Shown one piece after another: positions 6,428 to 8,524 of a stretch of 8,524 nt of DNA. Source of the stretch: DATJPR01 sp035506295 (GTDB lineage Bacteria; Bacteroidota; Ignavibacteria; UBA10030; UBA6906). The position numbers and the translations under genes are program-made. Each line of letters opens with the position of its first letter. Position 1 is the stretch's first letter. The notes under the pieces were generated by a model, which did no database searches, was not told the origin of the DNA, and worked only from the letters and a program-made list of their open reading frames with translations. The DNA lies in the NCBI GenBank assembly GCA_035506295.1, contig DATJPR010000280.1, forward strand, positions 1-8,524. The letters are read 5' to 3'.

Positions 6428-6563
6428 CAAATACCGGATATCGCACGGCCAGTCTGTAATTCCTGTTCGGTTCTTCTCCTCCTTTCTGTCAAGATTCTAC
6501 GGGCAGGGTACTTTCGGAGATAACTCCGCCGGAGCGTCATATTCCCTCTTCAGGATCATGTCC
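6428..6563 (+). promoter_or_regulatory. ilvD 5' leader with short competing inverted repeats
   Basis: From the candidate promoter to ilvD there is no ATG before 6558, so no classical leader peptide begins inside this stretch. Near its end CGGAG (6515-6519), CTCCG (6524-6528) and CGGAG (6530-6534) follow one another. The first two form a 5-bp hairpin with loop ATAA; the third could compete only weakly because one nucleotide separates it from the second. I recognise no known riboswitch or T-box in it. Confidence 0.25.
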
Positions 6564-8264
6564 ATGAGCGATAACGATAAATTCAATCGACGAAGCGAGA
6601 CTGTGACCAAAGGTGTGGAGCGCTCTCCCAATCGCGCCATGCTCCGTGCCGTCGGCTTCGGCGACAATGATTTTTCAAAGCCGATCATCGGCGTTTCCAA
6701 CAGTTACAGCACCATCACCCCCTGCAATGTCGGGATCGACATCCTCGTCCACCGCGCGATGAAGGAGCTTCAGCAGGCAGGCGCGATGCCGCAGGTCTTC
6801 GGAACGATCACGGTGAGCGACGGCATTTCGATGGGGACCGAGGGCATGAAGTATTCGCTCGTTTCCCGCGAAGTCATCGCCGACTCGATCGAAACGGTCT
6901 GCAATTGTCAGAGCATGGACGGCCTGATGGCGTTCGGCGGGTGCGACAAAAACATGCCCGGTGCGATGATCGCAATTGCGCGCATGAACATCCCGGCGGT
7001 GTTCGTGTACGGCGGGACCATCCGTCCCGGCAAGCTCGACGGTAAGGATCTGACGATTGTCAGCGTGTTCGAGGCCGTCGGTCAGTACGGCGCGCACAAG
7101 ATCAACGAGGAAGAACTGACCGCGGTGGAACGGAACGCCTGCCCCGGCCCCGGCTCCTGCGGAGGAATGTACACGGCGAACACCATGTCGTCGGTGTTCG
7201 AGGCGATGGGGATGAGCGTCATGTACTCCTCGACGATGGCTGCCGACGATCCCGGCAAGGTCGAGAATACAGCGTCCGCGGCGCGCGCGTTGTACAATGC
7301 CGTCAAGAGCGACCTCCGTCCGCGCGCAATCCTCACACGCAAAGCGTTCGAGAATGCGATTGCCGTGGTGATGGCGCTCGGCGGTTCGACGAACGCCGTC
7401 CTTCATCTTCTTGCCATTGCCCACGCAGCAAAGATCAAGCTCTCGCTGGACGACTTTGAAAAGATCCGGAGAAAGGTCCCCGTCCTGTGCGACCTCAAGC
7501 CTTCCGGCAGATACGTGACGACCGAGTTTCATGAGGCCGGCGGTGTCCCGCAGGTTATGAAGATGCTCCTCGCACACGGCCTGCTGCACGGCGACGCCAT
7601 GACGATTACAGGCCAGACGGTGGAAGAAGTGCTCAAGGAGATCCCCGTGGCTCCGCCGACAGGACAAGCGGTCATTCATCAGTGGAGTGATCCGGTCCAC
7701 AAAGACGGGCATCTTGCGATCCTCCGGGGGAATCTTGCCACGGAAGGCGCTGTCGCGAAAATCACGGGTGTCGCTCATCCCGTGATCACCGGCCCTGCTC
7801 GTGTCTTTGATTCGGAAGAGAAATGCCTCGCCGCCATCCTTGCAGGGAAGATCAAGACGGGTGACGTGATCGTGATCCGGTACGAAGGTCCGAAAGGCGG
7901 ACCAGGCATGCGGGAAATGCTCGCGCCGACCTCGGCGATCGTCGGGGCCGGGCTCGGCTCGTCCGTAGGGTTGATCACAGACGGCCGGTTCTCCGGAGGA
8001 ACATACGGGCTTGTTGTCGGCCACGTTGCGCCCGAGGCGGCGGTGGGCGGTGCTATCGCCCTTGTCAAGGAAAAGGACGAGATCACCATCGATGCGGAGA
8101 AGCACGTGCTCCAGCTGCATGTCTCCAAAGCTGAACTTGCCAGGCGCCGGAAGGCCTGGAAGCCGCCGAAGTCGAAATACACATCAGGCGTGCTGGCGAA
8201 GTACGCGAAGCAGGTGTCGAGTAGCAGTGTTGGAGCGGTGACAGATCTCGAACTCGCCCCCTAA
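6564..8264 (+). CDS. ilvD: Dihydroxy-acid dehydratase
   Basis: The ATG at 6564 gives 566 residues, the usual length. AGGA (6552-6555) lies 8 nt upstream, whereas the ATG at 6558 would be only 2 nt from it. The enzyme dehydrates 2,3-dihydroxy-isovalerate and 2,3-dihydroxy-3-methylvalerate to the 2-keto acids that precede valine/leucine and isoleucine. The three cysteines expected to hold the Fe-S cluster are Cys54 (TPCNVG), Cys127 (GGCDKNMPGA) and Cys199 (GPGSCGGMYTANTM). Lys129 in CDKN is the likely carbamylated Mg ligand. GPKGGPGMREML (442-453) and DGRFSGG (473-479), whose Ser477 would be the catalytic base, complete the active site. The family-like end is reached at VGAVTD (556-561). The last residues, ELAP, and the stop are encoded inside the palindromic repeat at 8250-8381. 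The gene heads a branched-chain amino-acid locus with the acetolactate synthase small subunit downstream. Confidence 0.98.
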   Translation: MSDNDKFNRRSETVTKGVERSPNRAMLRAVGFGDNDFSKPIIGVSNSYSTITPCNVGIDILVHRAMKELQQAGAMPQVFGTITVSDGISMGTEGMKYSLVSREVIADSIETVCNCQSMDGLMAFGGCDKNMPGAMIAIARMNIPAVFVYGGTIRPGKLDGKDLTIVSVFEAVGQYGAHKINEEELTAVERNACPGPGSCGGMYTANTMSSVFEAMGMSVMYSSTMAADDPGKVENTASAARALYNAVKSDLRPRAILTRKAFENAIAVVMALGGSTNAVLHLLAIAHAAKIKLSLDDFEKIRRKVPVLCDLKPSGRYVTTEFHEAGGVPQVMKMLLAHGLLHGDAMTITGQTVEEVLKEIPVAPPTGQAVIHQWSDPVHKDGHLAILRGNLATEGAVAKITGVAHPVITGPARVFDSEEKCLAAILAGKIKTGDVIVIRYEGPKGGPGMREMLAPTSAIVGAGLGSSVGLITDGRFSGGTYGLVVGHVAPEAAVGGAIALVKEKDEITIDAEKHVLQLHVSKAELARRRKAWKPPKSKYTSGVLAKYAKQVSSSSVGAVTDLELAP

Positions 8265-8289
8265 CCCCCTCTCTTCTAAAGAGAGGGGG
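8265..8289 (+). terminator. Perfect 11-bp hairpin right after the ilvD stop
   Basis: CCCCCTCTCTT (8265-8275) pairs perfectly with AAGAGAGGGGG (8279-8289) around a CTA loop, beginning at the base after the ilvD TAA. AATCG follows instead of a T-run, so it is unlikely to be a strong intrinsic terminator. It may stall 3' exonucleases and protect the ilvD message, as REP hairpins do elsewhere. Confidence 0.45.
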
Positions 8290-8325
8290 AATCGTTGCAT
8301 ATTTGCAGGAGCGAATCTTAGCTTC

Positions 8326-8379
8326 ACTCACCGGCCCCACCGTCCCTCTCTTTTCCAAGAGAGGGACTGCGGGGTGAGT
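8326..8379. repeat. Second, longer imperfect hairpin of the composite repeat
   Basis: The core TCCCTCTCTT (8343-8352) pairs with AAGAGAGGGA (8357-8366) around a TTCC loop. The outer part ACTCACC (8326-8332) pairs with GGTGAGT (8373-8379), with bulges in between. It ends about 20 bp before the acetolactate synthase small-subunit start, so it could influence translation or processing there. Confidence 0.55.
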
Positions 8380-8399
8380 TCAAAAAGGCGGACAATACC

Positions 8400-8524
8400 A
8401 TGCCCCACACCTCAGAAGGCCGCGGCGCGAAAGCGGCAGCACAAGCAGAGCATCAGCACACAATATCGCTCCTCGTGGAGAACAAGTTCGGCGCGTTCGC
8501 CCGGATCGCCGGGCTCTTTGCGGC
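8400..8524 (+). CDS. ilvN: Acetolactate synthase small (regulatory) subunit, 5' part only
   Basis: Only 41 codons lie in the window. After a hydrophilic, alanine-rich start of about 18 residues, the sequence HTISLLVENKFGAFARIAGLF (20-40) is the first strand and helix of the ACT domain of IlvN/IlvH, compare ILSVLLENESGALSRVIGLF in E. coli IlvH. This subunit binds the large catalytic subunit IlvB and confers valine feedback inhibition in the first common step of branched-chain amino-acid synthesis. AAGGCGG lies 8-9 nt before the ATG, an imperfect ribosome site. The start is likely but the N-terminal extension before the ACT domain is longer than usual. It follows ilvD by 135 bp, most of which is the palindromic repeat. 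ilvH is an equally valid symbol. Confidence 0.9.
   Translation, partial: MPHTSEGRGAKAAAQAEHQHTISLLVENKFGAFARIAGLFA

Larger units (their letters stand above)
8250..8381. repeat. REP-doublet-like composite palindromic element overlapping the ilvD 3' end
   Basis: The 132-bp element is bounded by GAACTCGCCCC (8250-8260) and GGGGTGAGTTC (8371-8381), inverted copies matching at 10 of 11 positions. Next to each boundary, facing inward, is a hairpin with a CCCTCTCTT/AAGAGAGGG stem. Read on the minus strand, the right unit lines up with the left unit throughout, so the element is two related units in inverted orientation. That is the arrangement of REP doublets (BIMEs, REPINs). The middle (about 8291-8325) is unrelated spacer. 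It starts 15 bp inside ilvD. No transposase gene lies in the window. A pair of terminator-like hairpins is the alternative reading. Confidence 0.65.

Noticed and set aside
6384..6563. A 60-residue N-terminal extension of IlvD from an ATG at 6384
   Set aside because: The family begins near MSDNDKFNRRSETVTKG. The extension has no ribosome site that I can see, contains the candidate promoter and would make the enzyme unusually long. Its I/V/L-rich start was considered as a leader peptide, but it has no stop before ilvD.
6675..8120. A 481-codon minus-strand frame opposite ilvD
   Set aside because: It lies wholly inside ilvD, whose active-site motifs are complete. The antisense product is His/Arg/Asp-rich and resembles nothing known.
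8265..8366. The two CCCTCTCTT hairpins as the start of a CRISPR array
   Set aside because: There are only two units, in inverted rather than direct orientation, differing in length and outer sequence, and no cas genes are present.

Overview
The window is a GC-rich (by eye), gene-dense bacterial chromosome segment. Several features point to the Bacteroidota/Chlorobiota/Ignavibacteriota group or a relative: a DUF5020-type outer-membrane barrel protein, and a membrane protein with the N-terminal domain common in Bacteroidota (the 'S..TLkrY ... P...TLd.LarY' pattern). Clear Shine-Dalgarno sequences precede most genes, which argues against a typical Bacteroidia or Flavobacteriia genome and for a deeper branch. 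This placement is inference from protein families only.

Layout from the left. Positions 1-154 hold no supportable gene, only short GC-rich repeats and a weak hairpin. A predicted outer-membrane protein (155-892, minus) diverges from a single-pass membrane protein (1008-2171, plus). Their 115-bp shared upstream region carries four GCGGAA hexamers, three of them spaced exactly 11 bp apart. The plus-strand gene then converges on a three-gene minus-strand group. In transcription order this is enolase (eno, 6301-5012), an alpha-D-phosphohexomutase of the phosphoglucomutase type (4933-3530) and a GalT-like nucleotidyltransferase of the HIT superfamily (3515-2196). Only 14 bp separate the mutase from the GalT-like gene. 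A 78-bp gap with a perfect 10-bp hairpin separates eno from the mutase.

Across a 262-bp divergent promoter region lies the branched-chain amino-acid locus on the plus strand: ilvD (6564-8264), then the first 41 codons of the acetolactate synthase small subunit (8400 to the window end). No ilvB lies between them. The gap instead holds a composite palindromic repeat (8250-8381), two related hairpin units in inverted orientation, which resembles a REP doublet (BIME/REPIN). It starts inside ilvD and supplies the last four sense codons and the stop.

Together the minus-strand genes link lower glycolysis to sugar-1-phosphate interconversion and probably to sugar-nucleotide formation. The plus-strand right end is valine/leucine/isoleucine biosynthesis. 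No complete new defence or mobile system is visible. The best leads are the REP-like doublet overlapping ilvD, the membrane protein joining a Bacteroidota-type cytoplasmic domain to a concanavalin-like ectodomain, the phased hexamers upstream of it, and the poorly characterised GalT-like enzyme paired with a hexose mutase.
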